From: Eucalyptus grandis
Taxonomy: Eukaryota; Streptophyta; Magnoliopsida; Myrtales; Myrtaceae
Direction: 5' to 3'
Assembly (NCBI RefSeq): GCF_016545825.1
Contig: NC_052614.1
Span: 60,147,864 to 60,211,863 of the forward strand
Length of the DNA stretch: 64,000 nucleotides
The notes below the pieces were generated by a model, which saw only the letters and a list, made by a program, of their open reading frames with translations, was not told the DNA's origin and did not search any database. Made by a program: the position numbers and the translations under genes. Below, one piece after another: positions 35,101 through 45,945 of the stretch (its first letter is position 1; every line of letters begins with the position of its first letter).

Positions 35101-35219
35101 GGCCAATCCGCGATTCCTTGCCAATTGAATTGATTGATCCCATGGCCAATGGTCCATGATCCATTTTTTTTTTTTTTTACCTTATGGCTGATCCTCACGG
35201 GATTGGAATCGAGATTACA
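32146..35219 (-). repeat. 3' LTR of Gypsy-2
   Basis: Aligns end to end with 45946-48928, including tccccgtgtccacttgaa, tggcttgggc and the ccatgaccggtcggt-rich end. Contains the family minisatellite at 32755-32910 and a T tract at 35165-35178. In sense, tcttgtag before atgtgggaatctcacg (about 32480) is an acceptor-like site at the place of the exon 3 acceptors in the other LTR family. Confidence 0.93.
32755..32910 (-). repeat. Gypsy-2 LTR minisatellite, about 50 bp units
   Basis: Three units of cccatactttcaggggcttcctggctcaaccagggcatcc type. The mate LTR has the same at 46545-46715 and the fragment at 15505-15640 a third version. Confidence 0.85.
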
Positions 35220-35220
35220 A

Positions 35221-35230
35221 TTCTCTCCCC
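35221..35230 (-). other. Polypurine tract of Gypsy-2
   Basis: Sense GGGGAGAGAA ends one base before the 3' LTR start at 35219, the correct place for plus-strand DNA priming. Confidence 0.75.
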
Positions 35231-35274
35231 GTTTAAAAATTTTGTCCTTGAAAATTCATAACGTACTTGGGTAT

Positions 35275-35514
35275 TCAAAGTAAGTGAGGGTACTTGCGCC
35301 TCATATTTTTTTCACTTTCCCAGGTAGCCTCTTTTGTTCCATGGTGCTTCCATAGGACGTTGACTAGGGGAATGGCTCTATTTCTGATTACTTGCTCACG
35401 TCTGTATACAATCCGCACTAGCTCCTCAATATACGACCCTTGGTCATCTACCTCGATCTCTTCGAAGTTGAGTACATGTGTCAGATCTGGCTCATACTTT
35501 CTTAACATGGATAC
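35275..35514 (-). pseudogene. Gypsy-2 pol C-terminus with chromodomain
   Basis: The frame reads SMLRKYEPDLTHVLNFEEIEVD, then IVYRREQVIRNRAIPLVNVLWKHHGTKEATWESE and RRKYPHLL-stop. IRNR.IPLVNVLW.HHG..EATWE is the chromodomain-type C-terminus of Tekay/Del chromoviruses, believed to guide integration to heterochromatin. The preceding part of the same reading frame continues at 45043 after Copia-B, through the GATAC target duplication. Confidence 0.88.
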
Positions 35515-36443
35515 TGTTGGTGAAATCTTCGTGAAGTGTTTTGAAGCTGACAAAACGTTTCCATCAGTCTAGTCTGAAGATTTGCAGACTCTGCTATTTA
35601 AAGTCTGAAGACCTTCGGACAGTCAGACTCAAGACTCAAAGTCTATTCTCATTGACAGTTTCTAATCCGTTGAAGAAAGGCTATCAAGAGCTGGATGTTT
35701 TATTAAGGATGTGACTTTATCAACTGGAGAAGATCTCTTGGCTGGATATGACATAACGGAATCCTTTATTTGATCATGATTGATTCGAAGATTAAGAATC
35801 CGATGATTGGCAAAGTATACTTGGAAGGTTCTACTTATGGAAACCGAGATCCTAATTGTATGGGCGAACAGGATTGATGGGCTATCGACATGTTCCTTTA
35901 ATAGCTCGAATGATCTTCCTAATTGATTCCGTCCAACAGGTAGATTGGAGGAATTCCTTTGGTAAGTGCCAACGGGTATGATGGCATAAAGGAGTATATA
36001 AGGAAGATGTTCTAGTTGTTCGAGGGAATGCACGATAAAAGAATTCCAAAGTCTGAAGCTCCTTGTTTTTCTTAGTCAATTCATTCGAGCGAAATCTTGT
36101 ACGCAAAAGAGAGTCCATATTCATGAGAAACCTTGAGGAAGTGTGGTAGAATATCCACACTGTGGAATCAAGGAAAAGCTGTGTTGTAACATCTCTTTTG
36201 TTCATAATGAAATCCAGCCGGTGGGCTGTCAGTGCGGAAGAGTGGACGTAGGCTTGGAATAAGCCGAACCACTATAAACCTTGTGTTTAATTTTCTCTTC
36301 CCTACTCTTTACTTTGATCGTAATTCATTTTGTTAATCAATCGATAACTTCCTTTCTATTGTCAGGTTAATACTGCTTACATATCACGAAAAATTATTAT
36401 ACACCTATTCACGCCCCTCTAGGTGCTTATACTAGCTATCTCA
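35515..36443 (+). repeat. 5' LTR of Copia-B
   Basis: TG at 35515, CA at 36442-36443. Nearly the same as 44109-45037; rich in short repeats of the agtctgaag type near its start. Confidence 0.96.
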
Positions 36444-36445
36444 AT

Positions 36446-36457
36446 TGGTATCAGAGC
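36446..36457 (+). other. Primer binding site of Copia-B
   Basis: tggtatcagagc, perfect match to the initiator-Met tRNA primer complement, two bases after the LTR end. Confidence 0.95.
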
Positions 36458-36505
36458 TTGTGTACTCACTTTGTTTGAAGTGTTTTACTTCAGAGTTAAA
36501 GATCC

Positions 36506-38208
36506 ATGGCTAGTATGTTGGCTCCAGGGCTGGTAGAAGGGTAAAGCAATACCAGACCACCTTACTTTGATGGAAAGGATTACAACATATGGAAAAACAA
36601 GATGAAGGAGTTCCTAAGATCAAAGGATCCTCTGGAATGGGACGTTATAGAAAAAAGAATCATTCCTAAAGCTACACCTGTCTCAGAAAGAGGAAAAGAT
36701 ATTGTTGAGTCTAGTGAAATGACTAAGGAAGAGATAATCAAGAGACAAGCTCTTGATGCAAAAGCAATTTATTCTTTATATTGTGCTTTATCACCTACTG
36801 AATATAACAGAATATCTTCTTGTGTTACAGCTAAATAAGTCTGGGATAGATTACATATTACCTATGAAGAAACTGATCGAGTGAAAGAGACTAGAATCAA
36901 CATTCTCCTCGGTCAATACGAAGCCTTCAAAATGAAATCAGGAGAATTTATAACTTACATGTTTAGTCGTTTTACAGAAATCGTCAATGGTCTTGAAAAT
37001 CAAGGTCAACCAATTTCTGATCCCATGAAGGTAAACAAGCTACTGCGTGGACTCTCCAAGGATTGGAATCACATAAAGACCTCAATCAGAGAGACCCAAA
37101 GGATCATGCCACTATCTGTTGATGAGTTGGTTGGGACTCTTCAGTCTTATGAAGTGGAACGAATCAATGAAGACGAAGACATTAAAGGTAAGAAATCCAT
37201 TGCATTAAAATCCAATGATGATTCTGATGTTATAGATTCTGAAGATGATATGGATGATGAGGAACTTGCTCTCTTGATAAGAAGATTCAGAAAGCAGAAC
37301 ATAAAAGGAAGAAGATTCAATTAAAAGAAACAAAGTTTTCAAAAGCAAAGACTAAGTCGGTTGAGGATGATGAATCAAACAAAGATGTAGTCCGCTTTGA
37401 ATGTAAGAAAAAGGGACACATCGGACCAACCGTCCTCTTCTAAGGAAGAAGAAAGGAAAAGCTGAAAAGTATTGAAAGGCTCTTAAAGCGAAAACTGGAG
37501 TGATACGAGTGTGAAGAAAGTGATGATGATTATGCCAATATATGTCTAATGGCACAATCTGATTCAGATTCAAACTCTGAGACAGAATCAGATTTAGACA
37601 GTGAATTTGAGGTGAGTAACTTCAAAATCCCTATTAAAGTTTCTAAATACATTGATGAGTTATGTTTTAGTCTTATGACTTCTCTTAAAAGATTTCGAAC
37701 TCAAAAGAGAAAATTCTGCTCTAAAACAATAGGAAAATCTTTTGAAAGAAAAGGTGAAATGTTTAGACATGAATGTTTCTTCTCTTAGAGAAAGTGAAGA
37801 TAATCTTTTAAAAGAAAATGTATTATTGAAAAATGATATCTCAAATATTTCTAAAAGGTTTTCTATAGGATCGAGAAACTGGAAAAAAATCTTTCTGTTC
37901 AAAGACCTTATTTCAACAAATCTGGTTTGGGAATGATTTGTTAAAACCATTCCTTTAATAGATTTTCCAAAAGTGAAAAAAGAATTAAGCAAAGACCCAT
38001 AAGAGATGCTTACAAAAATCATTTTAAAATGATCTTTGTAAAATCAGTAGGTCGCAATGCTCTCAGATGTTCAAAGTGCAATAGTGCAGATCATTTTGAA
38101 AAAGAATGTCCTATGGTTTGGAAACCTATTAAGAAAGTATGGGCAAAAACCACATATCATACTAACACCAATGGACCCAAGAAAATATGGATACCAAAGA
38201 AAGTTTGA
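36506..38208 (+). pseudogene. gag: Copia-B gag (UBN2-like, CCHC)
   Basis: ATG at 36506 (MASMLAPGLVEG, then a stop at codon 13). PYFDGKDYNIWKNKMKEFLR opens the capsid region; ITYEETDRVKETRINILLGQ and LRGLSKDWNHIKTSIRETQR follow; an acidic linker (DSEDDMDDEELALL) lies at 37220-37280. The zinc knuckle CSKCNSADHFEKEC is near 38075-38110 and the protein ends GPKKIWIPKKV. Stops also occur at 36836 and 37322, with frame changes at 37400-37720 and 37930. Organisation equals Copia-A gag. Confidence 0.9.
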
Positions 38209-38228
38209 GTTTCTTTTTTAAATGCAGG

Positions 38229-41200
38229 TCACTATCAAGAAAAAGGTAAAATGGTATCTAGATAGTGGATGCTCAAGACATATGACAGGAGATTCAAATT
38301 GCTTCATAAAACTTGTTCAAGTGAATGGTGGAAAAGTCTCATTTGGAGGAAATAGCAAATGAAGAATAGTGTAATTTGGAACTGTAAAGATTGGAAACTT
38401 CACAATAAGCAATGTTTCTTTAGTTGAAGGACTCAACTACAATCTCTCAGTGTTAGTTAGCTGTGTGATACCGGTTTCAAAATCTACTTTCAAGAGGGAA
38501 TATGTTTAGGAACCAGTAAAGATTCTACTTAGTCATTCATGGGTCGAAAACATGGAAATATCTACCTCTTGGATGTGAAACCAGATGAATCGTAATGTCT
38601 AATCTCAATCCAAGATGAAGCAAACTTATGGCACAGAAAGCTTGGGCACATCAATATGAAGCAGATAGCCAAAATTTCAACAAAGAAGCTTGTTCGTGGT
38701 CTACCCAATTTATCATACCAAAAGTCTGATCTATGTAAACCATGCATATTGGGAAAACAAGTAAGAAATTCCTTTAAACCAATAAATCAAGTTTCCACTA
38801 ACTATGTACTGCAGCTTCTGCATATGGATCTCTTTGGACCAACCAGAACACAGAGCATTGGAGGTAAGAAATATTGCCTTGTAATTGTGGATGACTACTC
38901 ACGATTTACTTGGGTTTATTTCTTGGCAAGTAAGTCTAAAACTTTCTCTTACTTTGAAAAATTCACTAAAAAGGTTCAAAATGAAAAAGGGTATGTTATT
39001 TCAAGTATAAGAATAGACCATGGAGGTGAATTTGAAAATCAATATTTTACAAAATTTTGTGATGAATCTGGTTTTCAGCATTTGTTCTCCTCTCTATATA
39101 CTCCAGAGCAAAATGGAGTTGTGGAAAGAAAGAATAGATCGCTTCAAGAGATGGCTAGAACTCTTTTAATTGAAAGCAACATCTCTGCATGATTTTGGGC
39201 TGAAGCAATTTCGACAGCTTGTTATATTATTAATAGAGTTTTTCTAAGGCCTATTCTAGAAAAAACCCCTTATGAATTATTCAAAGAAAAGAAGCCTATT
39301 GTTTCATATTTTCATGTGTTTGGATGCAAATGCTTTATATTGAAAAATGCAAATGATCGAGTTAGCAAGTTTGAAGAAAAGTTAGATGAAGGCATCTTCC
39401 TTGGATATTCAACCACAAGCAAAGCGTACAGGGTTTATAACAAGAAGACTCAAACTGTGGAAGAATCAATGAATGTCAAATTCCAGGATTCTATGCAAAA
39501 TGAATCTATTCAGACTCATCTTGAAGAGCTTGAACCTGCTCCAGACTCTACAAAGTCTAAATTGCAAGAAGCGGCTCAGACTCTGAAGGACCAGCGACAA
39601 ATGTCTATTGAAGATTCAAGTGAAGGAAGTGATCATTAACCTAACAAATTAACCAGCAATTGGAAGCATAAGTTCAGTCATCCCAAAGATCTTATTATTG
39701 GCGACATTAATAAAGGAATTCGCACAAGATCCAAAAGGCATGAAGAGTCTAGTGCTGTGGCTCTTATTTCTGAAATATAACCTAAAAGCATAGAAGAAGC
39801 TTTATCTGATGAAAGCTAGATTGAAGCTATACAAGAAGAACTCAGACAATTCAGCATTAATGATGTTTGGGAGTTAACTCCTAAACCAAAAGATAAATCT
39901 ATTATTGGTGCTAAATGGGTTTTCAGGAACAAGATGGATGAGAAAGGAAAAGTCATAAGAAACAAAGTAAGACTCGTGGCCAAGGGATATACGCAAGAAG
40001 AATGGATAGACTATGACGAGACTTACGCACCAGTAGCAAGGTTAGAAGCAATATGATTATTATTTGCTTTTGCTTGTTATAAGAATTTCAGGTTATTTCA
40101 AATGGACGTCAAAAGTGCTTTCCTAAATGGATTTATCCATTATGAAGTCTATGTGGAACAACCACCTGGGTTTGAAGATCTAAGGAAACCAGACTCGGTA
40201 TTCAGACTCAAAAAAGCTTTATATGGTTTAAAACAAGCACCTCGAGCTTGGTATGACAGGCTGAGTAAGTTTTTAATTCAAAATGGTTTTGTCAAAGGTA
40301 AAGTAGACACTACTCTGTTTATTAAAAGAGAAAGCAAAAGTTTTCTGCTTGTTCAAATATATGTCGATGATATTATTTTTGGATCCTCTAATGAAAGTTT
40401 GTGTGAGAAATTCTTTAAGACTATGCAGGATGAATTTGAAATGAGCATGATGGGTGAGTTAACCTTCTTTCTCGGGCTTTAAGTGAAACAACTGAAGGAA
40501 GGAACTTTTATTCATCAAGAAAAGTATGCAAATGATCTTGTCAAAAAGTTTGGATTGGACAATTGCAAAAAGGCTGATATACCAATGTCAAGTTCCTCGA
40601 AGATAGACAAAGATGAAGGAGGAAAGAAAGTCGATCAGAAGTTTGGCTCACTTCTTTATCTTACTGCTTCTAGACTTAACATTTTGTTTAGTGTTTCAAT
40701 TTATGCCAGATTTCAAGCAAACCCTAAAGAATCTCATTTAAGTGCTGCAAAGCGTATTATCAAATACATTGCTTCAACTTCAAGCATTGGCCTTTGGTAT
40801 CCTAAAAATGGAGACTTTACTCTTCTTGGATACTCAGACGCAGACCTAGCTGAATGCAGAGTTGATAGAAAGAGCACCTCGGGTACCTGTCAACTACTTG
40901 GAGGCAGAACAGTGTCTTGGTTTTCAAGGAAGCAAAGTACAGTAGCTCTCTCTACAGCAGAAGCAGAGTATGTAGCTCTCGGAAGTTGTTGTTCACAAAT
41001 TCTATGGATAAAACAACAAGAGACTTTGGAATTGAAAATTCATGCACGGAGATTAACTGGGACAACACCAGTGCAATCAATCTTACCAAAAATCCAATTC
41101 TTCACTCAAGAGCAAAGCATATAGAGATTCGACATCACTTCATTAGAGATCATGTTCAAAACGAAGAAATTTCGATTCAGTTTGTTGACTCAAATAACCA

Positions 41201-41297
41201 ACTGGTGGATATATTCACAAAGCCTTTGGAGAAAAATCAATTTGAAATCATCCGTTCCGGACTCAATATTTTGAGGTTTGAAGAAATTAAAGTCTAG
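38229..41297 (+). pseudogene. pol: Copia-B pol: protease, integrase, RT, RNase H
   Basis: Domains in order: protease WYLDSGCSRHMTG (38252); integrase zinc region HRKLGHIN...CKPCILGK (38633-38760); integrase core VDDYSRFTW, RIDHGGEFEN, NGVVERKN (38890-39130); RT with FQMDVKSAFLNG (40100), FRLKKALYGLKQAPRAWY and YVDDIIFGS (about 40360); RNase H with GYSDADLAE, STAEAEYVAL and DNTSAINL (40830-41080); C-terminus VDIFTKPLEKNQFE to the stop at 41297. Lesions include stops in protease, at 39190, 39640, 40054 and 40482, and a frameshift near 41040. The RT catalytic YVDD box is intact. Role by family: processing, integration and reverse transcription. Confidence 0.94.
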
Positions 41298-41712
41298 AGA
41301 CTCTCAGACTCAGACAAACAAGATCTTGATTGTAAGTTATTCTCTCTCTCGAATCTCATCTTGAAAAGGTATGATCATCGGCCGTGTTTGATTATTGTTA
41401 TCTCAATTGCTATCTTTAATTGACGTAATTATTGCAACGTTTCCTTTTCGAAAAATGAGTTATTTTGAAATGACTATTTTCTTGAAAAAGGCTGTTATTT
41501 TTTGAAAAGGCATCTTTTTACTTTCTTTTATGACGTTCCGAATGCCTCTTTTTAACTGTTTATACACTGTTGTTTCTTCTTCGCTTTACTCTCTAAAAAC
41601 CCTAAGAAAGCATCGATCTACCATTCTTGTTTTCTTCTCTTGTTTAATCTTTGAAAAAGTTGTCATCTTTCTTGGGAAAGTCAAGCAAGGAATCTTTCAA
41701 GGACTGAGAAAG
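41298..41712 (+). other. Untranslated gap between pol and ORF3 of Copia-B
   Basis: About 400 bp of AT-rich sequence with no domain. It contains cttgattgtaag and tctctctctcg words and an upstream open stretch from 41530 in frame with ORF3. An acceptor for subgenomic ORF3 RNA might lie here, but I cannot pick one. Confidence 0.4.
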
Positions 41713-43748
41713 ATGTCGTCTTCAAGAAAGTCATCAAGGATTGCAAGCAGGGGACGACGGCGAATGAGTGAGAGGCCTACTCACTTCGATCTCACCGAGG
41801 AAGAAGAGTCTCCAAATCAGCAGCAGAGCCCACAACATTCTTAGCAGCGTCATTCTCCACCAACTAGTCCACAGGGTGTTGGTCATCAACAAGAGGAAGA
41901 AATCGTTGAAAACGCAGATCTTGTAAGAATTCAAAGGCCCTCTTTTCTTTATAAACTTTACCGTGCTTTAAAGAGGACCGGTACTCCATTGAACTACATC
42001 GATGAGTTTTTAAGGACAAAGGATATGGGAATGAGTACATCTTTTTGCGAAAAATGTAGTATTTGGGAATTGCTCCTAAAGGGTTGGCAGAAGAAACGCT
42101 TGCAAATATCCCAAGTGATCTGCATGTTGGGGGATTTAATCCGATAGATGGGAATGATGATGACAAATTGTATAGCCAATTTCAACCGAGAATGGGTGTT
42201 GTGGCGAAAATTCGAGGAAAAAGGGGAAAGTTGTTTAGATCGAAGGAACAAAAGGCTCTATACTCATAATTATTGAAACGTGGGATGATAAATCCTAGGA
42301 GTGTGGATTTTGATTTCCTTGATGCTGTAAATGTCAATTTGAGGGAAAAGTTCAGTTTTCTTCAACTTGAGCAGTTCTGTTCTGACACCACAGAAGCCCA
42401 TGCTGAATTAACTGCTTATTTCTATTCGAATCTTAGTTTCCTGGATGCGAATAGATTCTCTTTCAGTGTCCGAGATCAGGACTTTGTGGTGGATATGGAT
42501 ATGCTGGCGGATGTGATTAGGGTTGAGAGAGGAAGATATCAACCGATCAATGTTTCTATTGCTCGTGCTACATTGGAACTCGTTAATGATAGAAGAACAG
42601 AGGAAAAGATTTCCTACTTGAGGATGAGTGCGTTTAACATTCTGCTTCACAAGATTGTGATCAATTGCCTCATACTGAAATCAACTTCCAAGACTAATGT
42701 TTTAAGTTCAGAGGCAAAGCTGATGTATGCCATCATCACTGGGAAAAAAATTTCTTTTCCTCATGCTGTTATGTTCCACATGTATAGAGCAGTGGTGAAG
42801 GACAGAGGTCAACTTCCTTATCCAGGTCTTGTGACAAAGTTATTCAGACATATGGATATTTGGCCTCCACAAATTCTTTGTGCTCGATTGTGTGATCATA
42901 TGGTGGTAGGACTGAAAATGGTGACTAAAATGCGTCTGAAGGAACTAAGCAAGGTGTTGGAGAAATTGAAGGAGAAGAATCCTGTCAAAACTCATTAAAT
43001 CTCTTCTGCAGCAAAAAAGAACAGGGAAAATATCACAATTTCTACAATGGCGTTGAAGAATCTGAGTCGTTCTGTTCTAGAGGAAGACTTAGAACAGAGG
43101 ACTAGAGACAAAGAAGAGAAAGAACCAGAGGAGAAAGAACCAGAGGAGAGAGAAGAAGAAGAAAGAGATGCTGAGAAGGAAAGAGTTGAAAAAGAAGAAG
43201 AAGAGAAAAGGGATCAAGAAAAAGGAGAACATGAGGAACACTCTTCTCCACCTGAAGGCATGGAAACAGGGGGAGACCAAGAAAGAAGAGGAATGTCCTC
43301 ATATCCTATTATCAGTGAGGGAGTCAGTCGCTCTCTAGCAGATCCAGAGGATATTTATGCCTCTCAATTTCCTGATGAAGGACATGATGTTTCTTTGCCA
43401 AATTTGCGTGATTATGCTGATCTTCCATCATCTGCTTTTACTCCATCAGATTGTGCCGAAACCAGTACGCAGACCGATAATTCAGCAGATTTTCGCAGAA
43501 TTCTGAATGTTCTCGTGGAAATGAGAGATCAGATATATGCTTTGGGATGCGAAGTTCAGAATTTGCAGAATGCAGGTCAAGTTTCTTCGGGTTCCTTGAA
43601 TGATCAGATCCAAGCCATTTCTCTTCAAATTCAGGCTAATGCTAAGGGTGAGGATGTTGCACAACTGAAGGAAGATTTGAAAAGGCTAGAAGGCATCGTT
43701 CAGTCAATGGGAGATTTCCAACTTGTCCGTGTTCCCAAGCATTCTTGA
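41713..43748 (+). pseudogene. Copia-B ORF3, putative plant transposon protein-like plus acidic coiled coil
   Basis: Start MSSSRKSSRIASRGRRRM (41713), basic then acidic N-terminus, and LYRALKRTGTPLNYIDEFLR. After a frameshift near 42050, 42063-42998 encodes HAELTAYFYSNLSFLDANRF, FVVDMDMLADVIRVERG, ..., LSSEAKLMYAIITGKKISFP and RGQLPYPGLVTKLFRHMDI. This order (tayFYsNL, vn.cL..ts....ss...klmYAIitGk, lpyPgLvT.Lfr) resembles the putative plant transposon protein family (PF20167). A stop at 42996 is followed in the same frame by 43047-43748: a Glu/Lys/Arg-rich block (43090-43260), then a heptad-like region (ILNVLVEMRDQIYALGCEV). There are no membrane segments, so it is not a typical envelope. SIRE elements are known for an extra ORF at this position. 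Confidence 0.7.
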
Positions 43749-43786
43749 CTCTATTCCATTTTCATCTCAACCTTTTTTATGCTGAC

Positions 43787-43799
43787 AAAAAGGGGGAGA
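43787..43799 (+). other. Upstream polypurine-tract copy of Copia-B
   Basis: aaaaagggggaga, identical to the true tract at 44095-44107 and about 300 bp before it. Repeated polypurine tracts before the 3' LTR are a reported mark of Sireviruses. Confidence 0.75.
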
Positions 43800-44094
43800 G
43801 ATGCAAGATTTCAAACTTTGATTTTTTAAATCATTTGGATTGTTTTGATGTTTGACTTTACTTTTGTGTCTAGATGTGGACTGAATTTGGATTTGGACTT
43901 GACTGCTTATATTAACTACTATTGATATCTTATGGATGGCTTTATCACATGCTAGACTAACCTATTTTCTGTGGTTGCAGATTCTAGCGTTATCATTCAT
44001 TAAGCCATTTATCTTTATAAGATATCCATATTTGTTTGAGTAATGTTTTGCAGGTCAAAGTTATCCAAATCTGCAGGAAAGTTTTGTCATCATC

Positions 44095-44107
44095 AAAAAG
44101 GGGGAGA
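44095..44107 (+). other. Polypurine tract of Copia-B
   Basis: aaaaagggggaga one base before the 3' LTR start TGTTGG at 44109. Confidence 0.93.
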
Positions 44108-44108
44108 T

Positions 44109-45037
44109 TGTTGGAGAAATATTCGTGAAGTGTTTTGAAGCTGACAAAACGTTTCCATCAATCTAGTCTGAAGATTTGCAGACTCTGCTATTTAAAGTTT
44201 GAAGACCTCCGGACAGCCAGACTCAAGACTCAAAGTTTCTTCTCATTGACAGTTTCTAATCCGTTGAAGAAAGGCTATCCAGAACTTGATGTTTTATTAA
44301 GGATGTGACTTTATCAACTGGAGAAGATCTCTTGGCTGGATATGACATAACGGAATCCTTTATTTGATCATGATTGATTCAAAGATTAAGGATCCAATGA
44401 TTGGCAAAGTATACTTGGAAGGTTCTACTTATGGAAACTGAGATCTTGATTGTATGGGCGAACATGATTGATGGGCTATCGACATGTTCCTTTAATAACT
44501 TGAATGATCTTCCTAATTGATTCCGTCCAACGGGTAGATTAGAGAAATTCCTTTGGTAAGTGCCAACGGGTATGATGGCATAAAGGAGTATATAAGGAAG
44601 ATGTTATAGTTGTTCGAGGGAGTGCACGATAGAAGAATTCCAAAGTCTGAAGCTCCTTGTTTTTTTAGTTAATTCATTTGAGCGAAATCTTGTACACAAA
44701 AGAGAGTCCATATTCATGAGAAACCTTGAGGAAGTGTGGTAGAATATCTACACTGTGGAATCAAGGAAAAGTTGTGCTGTAACATCTCTTTTGTTCATAG
44801 TGAAATCCAACCGATGGGCTGTCAGTGCGGAAGAGTAGACGTAGGCTTGGAATAAGCCGAACCACTATAAACCTTGTGTTTAATTTTCTCTTCCCTGCTA
44901 TTTACTTTGATCGTAATTCATTTTGTTAATCAATCGAGAACTTCCTTTCTATTGTCAGGTTAATACTGCTTGCATATCACGAAAAATTATTGTACACCTA
45001 TTCACCCCCCCTCTAGGTGCTTATACTAGCTATCTCA
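44109..45037 (+). repeat. 3' LTR of Copia-B
   Basis: Copy of 35515-36443 ending cttatactagctatctca. Followed by target duplicate gatac. Confidence 0.96.
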
Positions 45038-45042
45038 GATAC

Positions 45043-45480
45043 AATGAATAGATCATGTACCTGAGCAAGTTTCGGTGGCAATGCCAACCAATAGGCCATG
45101 TTCCCAATTCTTTCTAGGATTTCAAAGGGTCCTATGTACCGTGGACTTAACTTACCTTTCGCACTAAAACGAGACATACTTTTCAACTCAATGGAGACAC
45201 CTTGAGGAATATGTGATCTCCTACTTGGAATCCTAGAGGCCTTCGTCTTTTGTCTGCATAAATATTTTGCCTACTTTGGGCAGCTTTAAGTCTCTTTCTA
45301 ATTAACTACATTGCCTCAGTAGTAAGTTGCACCAACTCAAGATTCATAAGCTTCTTTTCTTAGATTTCATTCCAATGAATTGGAGTTCTGCAAGCTTGAC
45401 TATATAATGCCTCGAATGGAGCCATGCTAATACTCTACTGGAAACTTTAGCTTCACCCTGCTTCCACTGCGCCACTCTGA
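45043..45480 (-). pseudogene. Gypsy-2 integrase C-terminal region
   Basis: Read in sense from 45440: SMAPFEALYSQACRTPIHWNEI-stop-EKKLMNLELVQLTTEAM, then GDHIFLKVS, FSAKGKLSPRYIGPFEILERIGNMAYWLALPP and AQVHDLFIVSML, continuous with the chromodomain fragment at 35514. GPFEIL.RIG..AY.L.LPP is the conserved GPF/Y module at the end of Gypsy integrases. Upstream it meets gag at about 45480, showing an internal deletion. Confidence 0.9.
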
Positions 45481-45760
45481 TTTCAACTTCTTCGGGATTT
45501 CCCTTTTCTAAAAACTTTGGGGGTTGCAGCTTTAAGAACTGTTTAACCAATCCTTGCATAAGGCATTCGCCATTTCTATTTTCATTTCCACTTGCAGAGG
45601 CATTAATAGAAGTAAAGGCTACTTGTTGTTGAGCCTACTGATCCATCAAGCTTTCAATGGTCGTAAGAGCTTGTAGAATTCCATTTAGTCGGGGGTCATC
45701 TTTTGACTTTCCTTTCAAAGTCACCTGATCTTGGGCACTAATGCTGTCTACTAATAAGAC
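45481..45760 (-). pseudogene. gag: Gypsy-2 gag N-terminal remnant
   Basis: Sense reading gives DQVTLKGKSKDDPRLNGILQALTTIESLMDQ, then LVKQFLKLQPPKFLEKGNPEE, the start of the Tekay-type capsid (compare LVEQFLKLNPPRIIGERDLE in the element at 50159). It runs directly into integrase codons, so about 3-4 kb of coding sequence is missing. The stretch 45761-45929 is leader without a gene. Confidence 0.85.
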
Positions 45761-45929
45761 AACTATCGAAATTCTAGGAAAACCTTTCTACATCACAATC
45801 AAAAGTTAGTAGTCATGAGCTACTTTCACACAAGAAATCAATCAAGCAAACAATCACATGTATGTAATGTTTTTCCTAACTAACTAGCCTAACTTCCAGT
45901 GCACCTTATCACTCCAAGTAATTAACCTC

Positions 45930-45941
45930 ACTCTGATACCA
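45930..45941 (-). other. Primer binding site of Gypsy-2
   Basis: Plus strand actctgatacca, reverse complement of TGGTATCAGAGT, one mismatch to the initiator-Met site, four bases from the 5' LTR. Confidence 0.88.
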
Positions 45942-45945
45942 AAAC

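Larger units (their letters stand above)
35515..45037 (+). mobile_element. Copia-B, full-length SIRE-like element, TSD GATAC
   Basis: LTRs of 929 bp (35515-36443 and 44109-45037) start TGTTGG and end CTATCTCA, flanked by gatac at 35510-35514 and 45038-45042. Primer site, gag, pol in Copia order, a large extra ORF and a polypurine tract are all present in 9523 bp. The two LTRs differ at roughly 5% of positions in the first 200 bp by eye. Extra ORF after pol and duplicated aaaaagggggaga tracts point to the SIRE lineage. Stops and frameshifts in gag, pol and ORF3 make it non-autonomous today. Confidence 0.96.

Noticed and set aside
42408..42650. Antisense frame of 80 codons in ORF3
   Set aside because: Shadow of the sense frame, which carries the family-like residues.
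43089..43302. Antisense frames rich in Phe/Leu opposite ORF3
   Set aside because: Mirror image of the Glu/Lys-rich block of ORF3, so the hydrophobic run is an artefact and not a membrane protein.
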